Of a DNA stretch of 62,797 nucleotides, positions 33,121 through 40,510 are shown piece by piece. How positions within the stretch are numbered: position 1 is the first letter of the stretch; every line of letters begins with the position of its first letter. The DNA comes from a virus. The DNA lies in IMG/VR virus record IMGVR_UViG_3300025410_000589, positions 1 through 62,797 of that record; one strand, given 5' to 3'. The position numbers and the translations under genes were made by a program. Below the pieces are notes generated by a model. That model had not been told where the DNA came from and searched no databases. It worked only from the letters and a program-made list of their open reading frames with translations.

Positions 33121-33187
33121 CGTAATAGGTAACCGTATCGGACTTAAAATCCGAGTTCTGGGAGTTCGAGTCTCCCCGTGGGCACCA
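33111..33187 (+). tRNA. tRNA-Leu(UAA), short variable arm, CCA encoded
   Basis: A full cloverleaf can be drawn. Acceptor GCCCACG (33111-33117) pairs with CGTGGGC; the anticodon stem TCGGA/TCCGA holds loop CTTAAAA, giving anticodon TAA; the T arm is GGGAG-TTCGAGT-CTCCC; discriminator A is followed by an encoded CCA. The variable loop is only five bases, whereas tRNA-Leu normally has a long variable arm. The D stem has three pairs plus a mismatch. It reads UUA codons. Confidence 0.88.
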
Positions 33188-33202
33188 AAATACAGGTGAG
33201 TT

Positions 33203-33682
33203 ATGAGACCTAAATTTGATCTAGAAGAAATTCGCGAATTTATTCGTAACACTTCAGAAACTACATCAATCTATATTGGTGCTGATTCTGAACGCTATCG
33301 TAAGAAGAAATCACAACTCTGGATGGCCGATTACACATTGGCTGTTGTCGTCCATCACGACAGTTGCAGAGGCTGTAAGGTATTCGGCGAAGTTGTTACT
33401 GAGCGCGATTATGATCAAAAGATGGATAAGCCAGCAATGCGTCTAATGAATGAAGTTATGAAGGCAGCGCAGCTTTATCTTGATCTGGCTGAAGCTATCG
33501 GGGATCGTCACTTTGAGGTCCATCTAGATATCAATCCAGATATTAGACATGGCTCATCATGCGTGGCACAACAGGCAGTTGGCTATATCCGTGGTATGTG
33601 TAATGTTATACCAATGATTAAACCAGATGCTTTTGCTGCCTCATATGCGGCTGATAGATTAAAAGATATTCTTGCAGCATAA
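33203..33682 (+). CDS. RNase H-like protein, DUF458/YkuK type
   Basis: This 159-residue protein matches the YkuK/DUF458 family with an RNase H-like fold: IYIGADSERYR (first acidic strand), YTLAVVVHHD, RLMNEVMKAAQLYLDLAEAI, VHLDINPDIRHGSS and KPDAFAASYAADR. The acidic residues Asp27-like, Asp-in-HLD and terminal Asp fit a two-metal nuclease site. Substrate unknown; possibly RNA or structured DNA. Confidence 0.75.
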   Translation: MRPKFDLEEIREFIRNTSETTSIYIGADSERYRKKKSQLWMADYTLAVVVHHDSCRGCKVFGEVVTERDYDQKMDKPAMRLMNEVMKAAQLYLDLAEAIGDRHFEVHLDINPDIRHGSSCVAQQAVGYIRGMCNVIPMIKPDAFAASYAADRLKDILAA

Positions 33683-33689
33683 ATAGCAT

Positions 33690-34115
33690 ATGAAAAAGAC
33701 AGCAAATCTGCTGTTCCTATTGGCACTGTTGTTTTCTTTTAGTGAAGCCCACGGAGCAGCTAAACAATACAAAGCATCAGCAACATGGTATGAATGTTGC
33801 GAAAAGACAGCTAACGGTGAGCGTTTCCATCCCTATGGGTTTACAGCCGCTCACCGCACATTTCCTTTTGGGACTGTATTAAGATTGACTAATGAAAAGA
33901 CTGGTAAATCTATCATAGTAAGAGTGAATGATAGAGGGCCATATATTCGTGGTAGAGATATAGATGTGACGAAAGGCGGAGCAATTGCTCTTGGTTTCTT
34001 TCACAGTGGGACTGCTAAGTTGTTGATAGAAGTTTTGGAAAAAGGAAAAAAGAATGATAAATCTATTCGAAAAGTACGTAGGTCAAACATTCGATACGGT
34101 GCACGATCAAATTAA
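33690..34115 (+). CDS. RlpA-like double-psi beta-barrel protein (predicted lytic transglycosylase)
   Basis: This 141-residue exported protein has a signal peptide (1 to about 23) and an RlpA domain: ATWYECCEKTANGERF, TAAHRTFPFGT (His55) and VNDRGPYIRGRDIDVTKGGA (Asp81), the His and Asp that are catalytic in RlpA transglycosylases. It would act on peptidoglycan in the periplasm and may help lysis or cell-wall remodelling. The typical C-terminal SPOR domain of bacterial RlpA is absent. Confidence 0.85.
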   Translation: MKKTANLLFLLALLFSFSEAHGAAKQYKASATWYECCEKTANGERFHPYGFTAAHRTFPFGTVLRLTNEKTGKSIIVRVNDRGPYIRGRDIDVTKGGAIALGFFHSGTAKLLIEVLEKGKKNDKSIRKVRRSNIRYGARSN

Positions 34116-34251
34116 GCAAGAAGCTCGCGCGAATAATCTATCAATTAATGTCATTCCTGATGGTGTAAATAACATTGATGTGGACGATAATAGACTTAAT
34201 GTCTGGGTCGACCTCATCACAGACGAAATTAACAAATTTACCATAGGCTAA
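34054..34251 (+). CDS. I78-like small protease inhibitor
   Basis: This 65-residue protein begins around a GQTFDTV motif and ends in DDNRLNVWVDLITDEINKFTIG, which follows the I78/potato-inhibitor-I pattern (D-x-R-x-N-V-x-V-D then a final Ile-Gly). No signal peptide, so it would act in the cytoplasm, perhaps protecting phage proteins from a host protease. It overlaps the RlpA-like gene by 62 bases in another frame. Family call is moderate. Confidence 0.65.
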   Translation: MINLFEKYVGQTFDTVHDQIKQEARANNLSINVIPDGVNNIDVDDNRLNVWVDLITDEINKFTIG

Positions 34252-34931
34252 TGAAAACAATAATAAAACACATTTTTGGTAATATTGATGAATATGATTT
34301 ACAGGTTTATAAATTATCATTAGATCTTGAGGGGGAACCAGAGTATAAAGCATTAGAACAGGGTTGGTCTGTTCAATATGGTAACTGGTATCCTTCTAGA
34401 ATGGTAAGGCTAGATCTCTCGAGATATAATAAGACGCCAAAACAAATCAAGAACTATACGTTTACTCATCACGATAACCCAGAAGATTATTCTGAGTTTG
34501 AAAGGGTGTTTGAGGAATTCGTAGTAGCAAGAGACTTTACCCCACAATATAAGATAGCCACTGATCTTGATAGGACTAGCTGGCTATCAGTGCATAAAGA
34601 AGATAGATTGGTAGCTTTCACTAAGTTTATCAATTATGACGGTGGATTAGAGAGTCAGTTTACTGCTTGGGATTACTCTGAGCCTAAATTGTCTATTGGC
34701 GTAAAGATAGTTGACTATGAAGTTGAGGTAGCAAGATCTAAAGGATTGGACTATCTTTACATCGGTCCTGGGTATGGTAAATCCTGTTTCTATAAGTCTA
34801 AATTTCAGGGTTTCGAGTGGTGGACTGGTACTGAATGGTGCGGCGACATACAGGCATATCAAGAAATATGTATGCGCGATTCAACTATAAATACATTTGA
34901 TGATTTATCCAAACTGATATGGGACCACTGA
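34251..34931 (+). CDS. GNAT-fold protein, arginyltransferase (ATE)-like
   Basis: 226 residues. The C-terminal half has KIVDYEVEVARSKGLDYLYIG followed by FYKSKFQGFEWWTG, close to the ATE/Bpt pattern in which a YxYLG strand precedes a YK...P-E-W segment. Those enzymes add amino acids to protein N-termini to mark them for degradation. N-terminal half is unrecognised. Start shares one base with the previous stop. Function is a cautious inference. Confidence 0.55.
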   Translation: MKTIIKHIFGNIDEYDLQVYKLSLDLEGEPEYKALEQGWSVQYGNWYPSRMVRLDLSRYNKTPKQIKNYTFTHHDNPEDYSEFERVFEEFVVARDFTPQYKIATDLDRTSWLSVHKEDRLVAFTKFINYDGGLESQFTAWDYSEPKLSIGVKIVDYEVEVARSKGLDYLYIGPGYGKSCFYKSKFQGFEWWTGTEWCGDIQAYQEICMRDSTINTFDDLSKLIWDH

Positions 34932-34932
34932 T

Positions 34933-36180
34933 ATGCCTGGAGTAATAAGCAAAAAGGGTAAAAAGAACCCAAAGCTAATTAAAGTCTTGACTAAGAGAGC
35001 AAGACAACTGATGAACGATAATCGTTTCAAAGTCAGAATGGCAACTATCAACAGAGTTCCTATCAATAAGAAATTTGATATTCCCTATCTAGCAGGTTAT
35101 TCTAAAGACGGCAAGACAGTATACATTGACCGTCATCTTAAGACAATATTTCAGGGTGTTGATATATCTCAGTTCCTTCGCATACATGAGATAGCAGAAA
35201 AGACACTACTAGATTTAGATCATCTTACATATCAAGAAGCCCACCATATCGCTACACATCTAGAGCGCATGGCTGTTGAAAAGGTAGGTCTTAACTGGGA
35301 AAAATATACAAAATTCCTAGAACCATACATTAAGAGAGTCCATGGTGAAGATTTAAAGATAGTTCCTAAAGATTTAGATCTTGAGCCATACGCCGATGAA
35401 CATGATCCTATCCTCAGAAATCTTATGAAGAAGGAAGGCGTAAGGGATATTAAAGCCAGAACGGTCAGAGAATCAATAGGACTTGATGAAGTCAAGATCA
35501 GCCTAGAATATCATGACGAGCTGAATCCTGTTCTGTGGGATGGTTTTAAATTAAAGCCAGAAGTAAGAAACAAACTGATGGAATTTGCGAAGGCATGGGC
35601 CAGTTTCGCGAAAATACCACTTGACATTATACAGGATATCATTATAATAGGTGGTAATGTTAATTATAACTACACATCTAAATCAGACATAGACGTCCAT
35701 CTTATCCTTGATCGCGATCAGCTGGGCCAAAACAGAGAGATGGTTGATGAATATCTCCAAGACAAGAAAGTCCTATGGACTCTCACACATAAGGTGTCTG
35801 TACTCGGATACCCAATCGAACCCTATGCGCAAGACTCACATGCAAGTTATCCCCGTGGTCAAGGCGTCTACAGTATCAAACGAAACACGTGGGTTCAATA
35901 CCCTCCTCGCGGGAAATACGACTTTAAGAACGATCCAGCTCTAAAGAGAAAAGTCTTATTCTATAAGAGACTGATCGATACCATCATCAAAGATAAGATG
36001 GATGTTGGTGCTGTTAGAGATCTAAAGGCAAAGTTGAGAGATATGCGTGCTGCTTCTATTGCCGATGGTGGTGAGTTTGGTTTCGAGAATCTAGTGTTCA
36101 AGGAACTAAGGAACCGTGGTTATCTTGATAAGATGAACAAATATGAATTAACAATGAAAGATCAGGAGTTGAGTTTATGA
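34933..36180 (+). CDS. Two-domain protein: HExxE peptidase-like region plus nucleotidyltransferase
   Basis: This 415-residue protein has an N-terminal segment RIHEIAEKTLLD (83-94) and AHHIATHLE (103-111), resembling an H-E-x2-E metallopeptidase-like helix pair seen in phage proteins. At 240-258 it has GGNVNYNYTSKSDIDVHLI, the GG...DxD motif of polymerase-beta-type nucleotidyltransferases. The remainder supports that fold. Substrate unknown: it could modify RNA, protein or an antibiotic-like molecule. Confidence 0.7.
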   Translation: MPGVISKKGKKNPKLIKVLTKRARQLMNDNRFKVRMATINRVPINKKFDIPYLAGYSKDGKTVYIDRHLKTIFQGVDISQFLRIHEIAEKTLLDLDHLTYQEAHHIATHLERMAVEKVGLNWEKYTKFLEPYIKRVHGEDLKIVPKDLDLEPYADEHDPILRNLMKKEGVRDIKARTVRESIGLDEVKISLEYHDELNPVLWDGFKLKPEVRNKLMEFAKAWASFAKIPLDIIQDIIIIGGNVNYNYTSKSDIDVHLILDRDQLGQNREMVDEYLQDKKVLWTLTHKVSVLGYPIEPYAQDSHASYPRGQGVYSIKRNTWVQYPPRGKYDFKNDPALKRKVLFYKRLIDTIIKDKMDVGAVRDLKAKLRDMRAASIADGGEFGFENLVFKELRNRGYLDKMNKYELTMKDQELSL

Positions 36181-36281
36181 TGCTACTCGAGACTATGGTA
36201 ATTAAAGATATGTGGGAACGAGGATTTAATCCTTGCTTTCAGTCAGATATCGAACTATACTGGAAGGAGTTGTTAGGATGA
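36177..36281 (+). CDS. Small hypothetical protein upstream of glutaredoxin
   Basis: 34 residues (MMLLETMVIKDMWERG, then FNPCFQSDIELYWKELLG), overlapping both neighbours by four bases. It contains a promoter for the next gene. Coupling supports it; nothing known about function. Confidence 0.45.
   Translation: MMLLETMVIKDMWERGFNPCFQSDIELYWKELLG
36233..36261 (+). promoter_or_regulatory. Sigma70-like promoter for the glutaredoxin-to-sugar operon
   Basis: TTGCTT (36233-36238), 17 bases, TATACT (36256-36261), 17 bases before the glutaredoxin ATG. It could drive the uninterrupted plus-strand run to 44.1 kb. Confidence 0.65.
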
Positions 36282-36532
36282 TTGAGATTTACAGCAAACC
36301 AAACTGCCCATACTGCACTAAAGCAAAACAACTTCTTCGTACCATGGATATTCCTTTCAATGAATATAAACTGGATGAAGATTTTACCCGTGAGATCGTG
36401 TTGGAAAAGTTTCCTAATGCTAAATCTTACCCAATCGTAGTCGTTGATGGTTTCCATATCGGTGGTTACAGTCAACTAGCAGAAAAGATCAATTCTGAAA
36501 CTAATGACAATCGTAAACTCTTAGCTGAATAA
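36278..36532 (+). CDS. Glutaredoxin
   Basis: 84 residues with the classic active site CPYC (about 9-12) in EIYSKPNCPYCTKAKQLL, the cis-Pro strand YPIVVVDG and the GGYSQL turn. It reduces the C-terminal disulphide of NrdA using glutathione. Starts at 36278 with a GGAG upstream. An equivalent protein in T4 is NrdC. Confidence 0.9.
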   Translation: MIEIYSKPNCPYCTKAKQLLRTMDIPFNEYKLDEDFTREIVLEKFPNAKSYPIVVVDGFHIGGYSQLAEKINSETNDNRKLLAE

Positions 36533-36543
36533 GGACTTATATT

Positions 36544-36813
36544 ATGCAATTTCAACGTGACCACCTTCTTGAGGATCTCAAGGCTCATGTCTGTGAGATC
36601 CATTTCACTAAAGTAAACGGCGATTTTCGTAAGATGCGTTGTACTCTTCGCTGGGATCTTGTGCCTGCTAATACTGATATCAAGCATCTAGATGAAGAGC
36701 ACAAGAAAGAACCAAACCTCAATACAGTTGTTGCCTGGGATGTAGAAAAGGGCGGATGGCGTTCTTTCCGTATTGATACAGTCCAATACGCTCAGATCAT
36801 TGAGGCTTACTGA
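36544..36813 (+). CDS. SH3-barrel phage protein (DUF2693-like)
   Basis: 89 residues with CEIHFTKVNGDFRKMRCTLR and VAWDVEKGGWRSFRIDTV, the pattern of the DUF2693-type SH3-barrel proteins frequent in T4-like phages. No catalytic residues. Start follows a short AAGGAC. Shares one base with the next gene. Confidence 0.75.
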   Translation: MQFQRDHLLEDLKAHVCEIHFTKVNGDFRKMRCTLRWDLVPANTDIKHLDEEHKKEPNLNTVVAWDVEKGGWRSFRIDTVQYAQIIEAY

Positions 36814-37091
36814 TGACAAAAATTGTTATGGTTGATGTGCTTACGAGTTTTCGTAATCGTTATGCTGTTGAATTGAATGATGAAGACCCAGCCGAGTGGG
36901 CTGTGGATACTGTCGTTTGTGAGATGCATGATGTAAAACTCACAGAATTCAGCCAATATCACATTGGTGATCAGGTAATGTCTCATAGAGAGATTACTAA
37001 AGAAGAATATCTCCGTATGTTTGACGAAGATAATGATTATCTAAAGGATTGGACTGAGAAACAAAAACTCTCATTCATCAACAATAAATAA
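36813..37091 (+). CDS. Conserved phage protein
   Basis: 92 residues, acidic, beginning TKIVMVDVLTSFRNRYAVEL and containing DPAEWAVDTVVCEMHD and FSQYHIGDQVMSHREITKEE. The pattern is familiar from T4-like phages as a conserved hypothetical. No function can be given. Confidence 0.65.
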   Translation: MTKIVMVDVLTSFRNRYAVELNDEDPAEWAVDTVVCEMHDVKLTEFSQYHIGDQVMSHREITKEEYLRMFDEDNDYLKDWTEKQKLSFINNK

Positions 37092-37124
37092 TGTTTTTCA
37101 ACACTCTTAAGGAGGTCAAATGAA

Positions 37125-37490
37125 ATGAGCGATTACTGGGGTTTTCACCTTATCTTAGACGCATCTGGCTGTGATCATGATGCTATTACCTCTCACGATA
37201 ACATCTATAATTTTGTTAAACAGCTAGTGACTGATATTGATATGGTTGCCTATGGTGAACCTCAGATTATCAATTTTGGTTCAGGAAATAAAGCAGGATA
37301 CACTCTCGTTCAATTGATTGAGACCAGTAATATCTGCGCCCATTTCGTCAACGAACATAATCATATGTATCTTGACGTTTTCTCCTGTAAGACTTTTGAC
37401 CCAGAAGTTGTTATTAGACTTGTTGCTGAATATTTCAAGTCAACAAACTATAATACAGCTTTCATTGAAAGGCAAGCGCCAAACACATGA
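37125..37490 (+). CDS. speD: S-adenosylmethionine decarboxylase-like protein
   Basis: 121 residues with YWGFHLILDASGCDHDAI, YTLVQLIETSNICAHF and MYLDVFSCKTFDPEVV, matching the SpeD/AdoMet decarboxylase family (single-domain bacterial form), which self-cleaves at a Ser to make a pyruvoyl group. Decarboxylated SAM feeds spermidine synthesis, helpful for DNA compaction. AAGGAGG lies eight bases before the start. It overlaps the sugar nucleotidyltransferase gene by four bases, so it leads the cassette. Confidence 0.8.
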   Translation: MSDYWGFHLILDASGCDHDAITSHDNIYNFVKQLVTDIDMVAYGEPQIINFGSGNKAGYTLVQLIETSNICAHFVNEHNHMYLDVFSCKTFDPEVVIRLVAEYFKSTNYNTAFIERQAPNT

Positions 37491-37915
37491 TAACAGGATT
37501 TACTTGTGGAGCCTTTGATCTTTTGCATCCAGGGCATATTGCTATGTTGAAAGACTGTAAGAGTCAGTGTGATTGGCTTATCGTTGGCCTTCACACTGAC
37601 CCAACAATAGATAGACCAGAAAAAAATAAACCTATACAGACTGTGTTCGAGAGATGGATGCAGTTAGATTCATGCGTTCATGTTGATTATATCATTCCTT
37701 ATGATACTGAACACGACCTAATAAATATGATGGCGACGCTAGATATCAACAAGAGATTTGTCGGAATAGATCATCAGCTGGATGTTATAACAGGCCAATC
37801 TATATGCGATAGGCGTGGTATAGAAATTATATACAATGAAAGAAATCATGATTACAGTTCAAGTGAATTGAGGAGCAGAATACGTAATGACACACGTCGA
37901 AGAATATTTTTCTGA
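37487..37915 (+). CDS. Sugar-phosphate nucleotidyltransferase (TagD/HldE-C-like)
   Basis: 142 residues with GAFDLLHPGHIAML (HPGH at 14-17) and SSSELRSRI (124-132), the HxGH and SSTxxR-type motifs of cytidylyltransferases and the C-terminal half of HldE. It would activate a sugar phosphate with CTP or ATP. In context, heptose 1-phosphate made by the following genes is the likely substrate. Overlaps GmhA by 29 bases. Confidence 0.85.
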   Translation: MITGFTCGAFDLLHPGHIAMLKDCKSQCDWLIVGLHTDPTIDRPEKNKPIQTVFERWMQLDSCVHVDYIIPYDTEHDLINMMATLDINKRFVGIDHQLDVITGQSICDRRGIEIIYNERNHDYSSSELRSRIRNDTRRRIFF

Positions 37916-38474
37916 AGTTGCTCGCATCGGCGAGTTGATCGATAAACAAAAGATAGAGAGTTTTGCCAATGCCCTGCGCACCACCCGTGACATTTCGAAT
38001 GGACGAGTATTTGTTCTCGGCGTGGGTGGGTCTGCTGGCAATGCATCCCATATGGTTAATGACCTGCGAAAACTCTGCGGCATCGAGGCTTATGCTCCAA
38101 CAGACAATGTTAGCGAACTCTCTGCTCGCACAAACGATGAAGGGTTTGATACAGTATTCATCGAGTATCTACGCACCTCACGGTTTACACAAGGAGACAC
38201 AGTAATTGTTCTCTCTGTTGGTGGTGGTAGCGTTGAGCGTAACGTATCTGTTGGTCTTATTAAGGCAATTGATTACGCACATAAAATGGAGGGTTGCGTA
38301 CTTTCGATTGTGGGTAAAGAAGATGGCTACGCTGCTACAAAGTCTGACCTAGCAGTCGTTGTTCCCCCAGTAAATCCAGATAGAATTACACCACATAGTG
38401 AAGCGTTCCAGGCTGTCGTCTGGCATTGTGTAGTTTCACATCCTGAATTGCAAATGAGAAAAACAAAATGGTAA
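37887..38474 (+). CDS. gmhA: Sedoheptulose-7-phosphate isomerase, GmhA-like (SIS domain)
   Basis: 195 residues with the SIS-domain fingerprint GVGGSAGNASHMVNDLRKLCG (45-65, shown as its parts: GVGGSAGNASH, NDLRKLCG), DNVSELSARTNDEGF and SVGGGSVERN. GmhA turns sedoheptulose 7-phosphate into D-glycero-D-manno-heptose 7-phosphate, the first committed heptose step. Sits between the nucleotidyltransferase and phosphatase genes. Confidence 0.88.
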   Translation: MTHVEEYFSEVARIGELIDKQKIESFANALRTTRDISNGRVFVLGVGGSAGNASHMVNDLRKLCGIEAYAPTDNVSELSARTNDEGFDTVFIEYLRTSRFTQGDTVIVLSVGGGSVERNVSVGLIKAIDYAHKMEGCVLSIVGKEDGYAATKSDLAVVVPPVNPDRITPHSEAFQAVVWHCVVSHPELQMRKTKW

Positions 38475-39025
38475 AAGCAGTATTTTTTGATAAAGACGGT
38501 GTATTGAATAAGCTAGTCAAGCGGCCAACTAAGATGACTGCTCCCTGGACTATTGAAGAGTTGGAGTTCAACTGGCAGTCAAAAGCAGCAGTTAATCTCG
38601 TAAAGAAATATGGTTGGAAGACGTTTATGATTACCAATCAGCCAGATTTCTCCGACGAAGATCCAACAGAAGGTACGGATATCGCAGATCTGTTCGCTAT
38701 TATGCAGTGTACTCTGTCTTATTTTAGGTTTGATGGGTTTGACTATTGCACCGAGAGAAGCTCAGATCATTATAAACCAGCAACAGGAATGGTTGATGAT
38801 ATTGCCAAAGAACATGATATTGATCTGAAACATAGCATCATGATTGGTGATAGCTGGCGCGATATGGTTCTGGCTTACAAGTGCGGAATGAAGAGCTACT
38901 ATATAGGTAGTAAAGAAGATATAGATTTCTGGCCAGAAGAATGGCGTAATGTAAGACCAGATTATTTCGTCAATAATGTATATGCTGCTTGTAATCATAT
39001 CGTAAACGGTGGAGCTATGGAATGA
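38468..39025 (+). CDS. gmhB: HAD phosphatase, GmhB-like (heptose-1,7-bisphosphate phosphatase)
   Basis: 185 residues: nucleophile motif VFFDKDGVLNK near the start, MITNQPD as motif II, KPATGM, and IGDSWRDM as motif IV, as in GmhB/histidinol-phosphatase-type HADs. The usual zinc-binding Cys/His loop of GmhB is degenerate here (only one Cys near YCTERSSDHY). It would release phosphate from heptose 1,7-bisphosphate. Seven-base overlap with gmhA. Confidence 0.82.
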   Translation: MVKAVFFDKDGVLNKLVKRPTKMTAPWTIEELEFNWQSKAAVNLVKKYGWKTFMITNQPDFSDEDPTEGTDIADLFAIMQCTLSYFRFDGFDYCTERSSDHYKPATGMVDDIAKEHDIDLKHSIMIGDSWRDMVLAYKCGMKSYYIGSKEDIDFWPEEWRNVRPDYFVNNVYAACNHIVNGGAME

Positions 39026-39753
39026 AACTATTTGCTGATGGTGCTGACTTTGATGGTATTATTGAGGCGGCAAAGGATCTCGAGATTAAAGGATTCACGA
39101 CTAATCCTACATTGATGCGTAAAGCAGGTGTAACTGATTATGTTAAATTCTCTCAGAGTCTAATTGAATACCTATACAATAAGAGACCAGACACTTGCTT
39201 GAGTCTTGAGGTATTCGCTGATGATAATGAGGGAATGATTCGTCAAGCCAGAGAGATTGACTCTTGGTCTGATGAATATCCAGTGTATGTTAAGATTCCT
39301 GTAATGAATACGAAAGGCGAATCAACAGAAGAAGTAATCTCTGTATTGTCTAATGAAGGAATCAAGCTCAACGTAACAGCAGTGTTTACTATCGATCAGG
39401 TACGGGATATCGTGAAGTGTATCACTAAAGATACCCCAACTATCATCTCTGTGTTTGCTGGACGTATTGCTGACTTGGGTCATAATCCAATCCACATCAT
39501 GGAAGAAGCAATACAGATTATTGACGCTGGTCTACGCAATTATCCAAACAAGACTACTGAATTGCTATGGGCCAGCCCACGCGAGGCATATAATTATATT
39601 GAAGCATCTAATATTGGTTGTGATATTATTACGATGACACCTGACCTAATTAAGAAGGTAAAGGGTTTCCGTTCTAAGTCACTAGAGCAGTTCTCAAAAG
39701 AAACGGTTCAAATGTTTTGTAATGATGCGGTGGCAAGTGGATTTAAAATATAA
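39022..39753 (+). CDS. talC: Transaldolase (TalC/MipB type)
   Basis: 243 residues with KGFTTNPTLMRKAG near the start, the Schiff-base strand VYVKIPVM (Lys91) and SVFAGRIADLGHNP. Transaldolases interconvert pentose-phosphate sugars, including sedoheptulose 7-phosphate. TalC is known from cyanophages as a carbon-metabolism gene; here it lies inside a heptose cassette and may feed GmhA. Four-base overlap with gmhB. Confidence 0.9.
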   Translation: MKLFADGADFDGIIEAAKDLEIKGFTTNPTLMRKAGVTDYVKFSQSLIEYLYNKRPDTCLSLEVFADDNEGMIRQAREIDSWSDEYPVYVKIPVMNTKGESTEEVISVLSNEGIKLNVTAVFTIDQVRDIVKCITKDTPTIISVFAGRIADLGHNPIHIMEEAIQIIDAGLRNYPNKTTELLWASPREAYNYIEASNIGCDIITMTPDLIKKVKGFRSKSLEQFSKETVQMFCNDAVASGFKI

Positions 39754-40510
39754 AAAAGCACTCGTAACAGGTGGTACTCGCGGACTCGGTAAAGTTGTTG
39801 CTGAGTTGTTTACGTCAAAGGGTATTGATGTCGTAACCTGTTCTAGAGGAAAACAGGATACACCAAATCATTACCAGTGTGATGTATCCAGTGCTTGGAC
39901 TGTATCTAGGATGATTAAAGATCATCAAGATCTAGATATTATCGTCTGTAACGCTGGTATATATGGGCCGATTGGGCCACTAGAAACTATCAAACCAGAC
40001 AACTGGAAACAGACCATAGAAGTCAATCTAATGGGTGTTGTTAATGTGTGTCGGTTTGCCGTTCCCATCTTAAAAGCAAATGGTAAGGGTAAGATCATCA
40101 TCCTATCGGGTGGTGGTGCTACTCAACCCATGCCTAATTTCTCAGCGTATGCAGCATCAAAGGCAGCTGTCGTTAGATTCGGCGAGACACTAGCAGAAGA
40201 GCTGAGGGAATTTAACATTGATGTTAATTGTGTTGCTCCAGGATCATTGAATACTGACTTTATGGAACAGGCAATTGCCGCTGGCCCAGAGCTAGCGGGT
40301 CAGTCATTTTATGATAGGATGATAAAGCAACAACAAGAGGGTGGTGCTGATATCAATATAGCTGCTGAGTTGTGTTACTTCCTAGCATCAGAACAGAGTG
40401 ATGGATTAACAGGTAAATTAGTAGCAGCCCAGTGGGACGACTGGAAAAATATGGATAAATACAATACGACTGGTGATTTATATACATTAAGAAGAGTGAA
40501 TAAACAATGA
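39722..40510 (+). CDS. Short-chain dehydrogenase/reductase
   Basis: About 262 residues with TGGTRGLG for NAD(P) binding, CNAG(IY), a Ser in ILSGGGA and YAASK as the catalytic Tyr-x-x-x-Lys. Extra residues near the end depart from the standard family. Probably modifies the activated sugar (oxidation, reduction or epimerisation). The annotated ATG lies 32 bases inside talC without an obvious ribosome-binding site; a GTG at 39735 is an alternative start. Confidence 0.82.
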   Translation: MMRWQVDLKYKKALVTGGTRGLGKVVAELFTSKGIDVVTCSRGKQDTPNHYQCDVSSAWTVSRMIKDHQDLDIIVCNAGIYGPIGPLETIKPDNWKQTIEVNLMGVVNVCRFAVPILKANGKGKIIILSGGGATQPMPNFSAYAASKAAVVRFGETLAEELREFNIDVNCVAPGSLNTDFMEQAIAAGPELAGQSFYDRMIKQQQEGGADINIAAELCYFLASEQSDGLTGKLVAAQWDDWKNMDKYNTTGDLYTLRRVNKQ

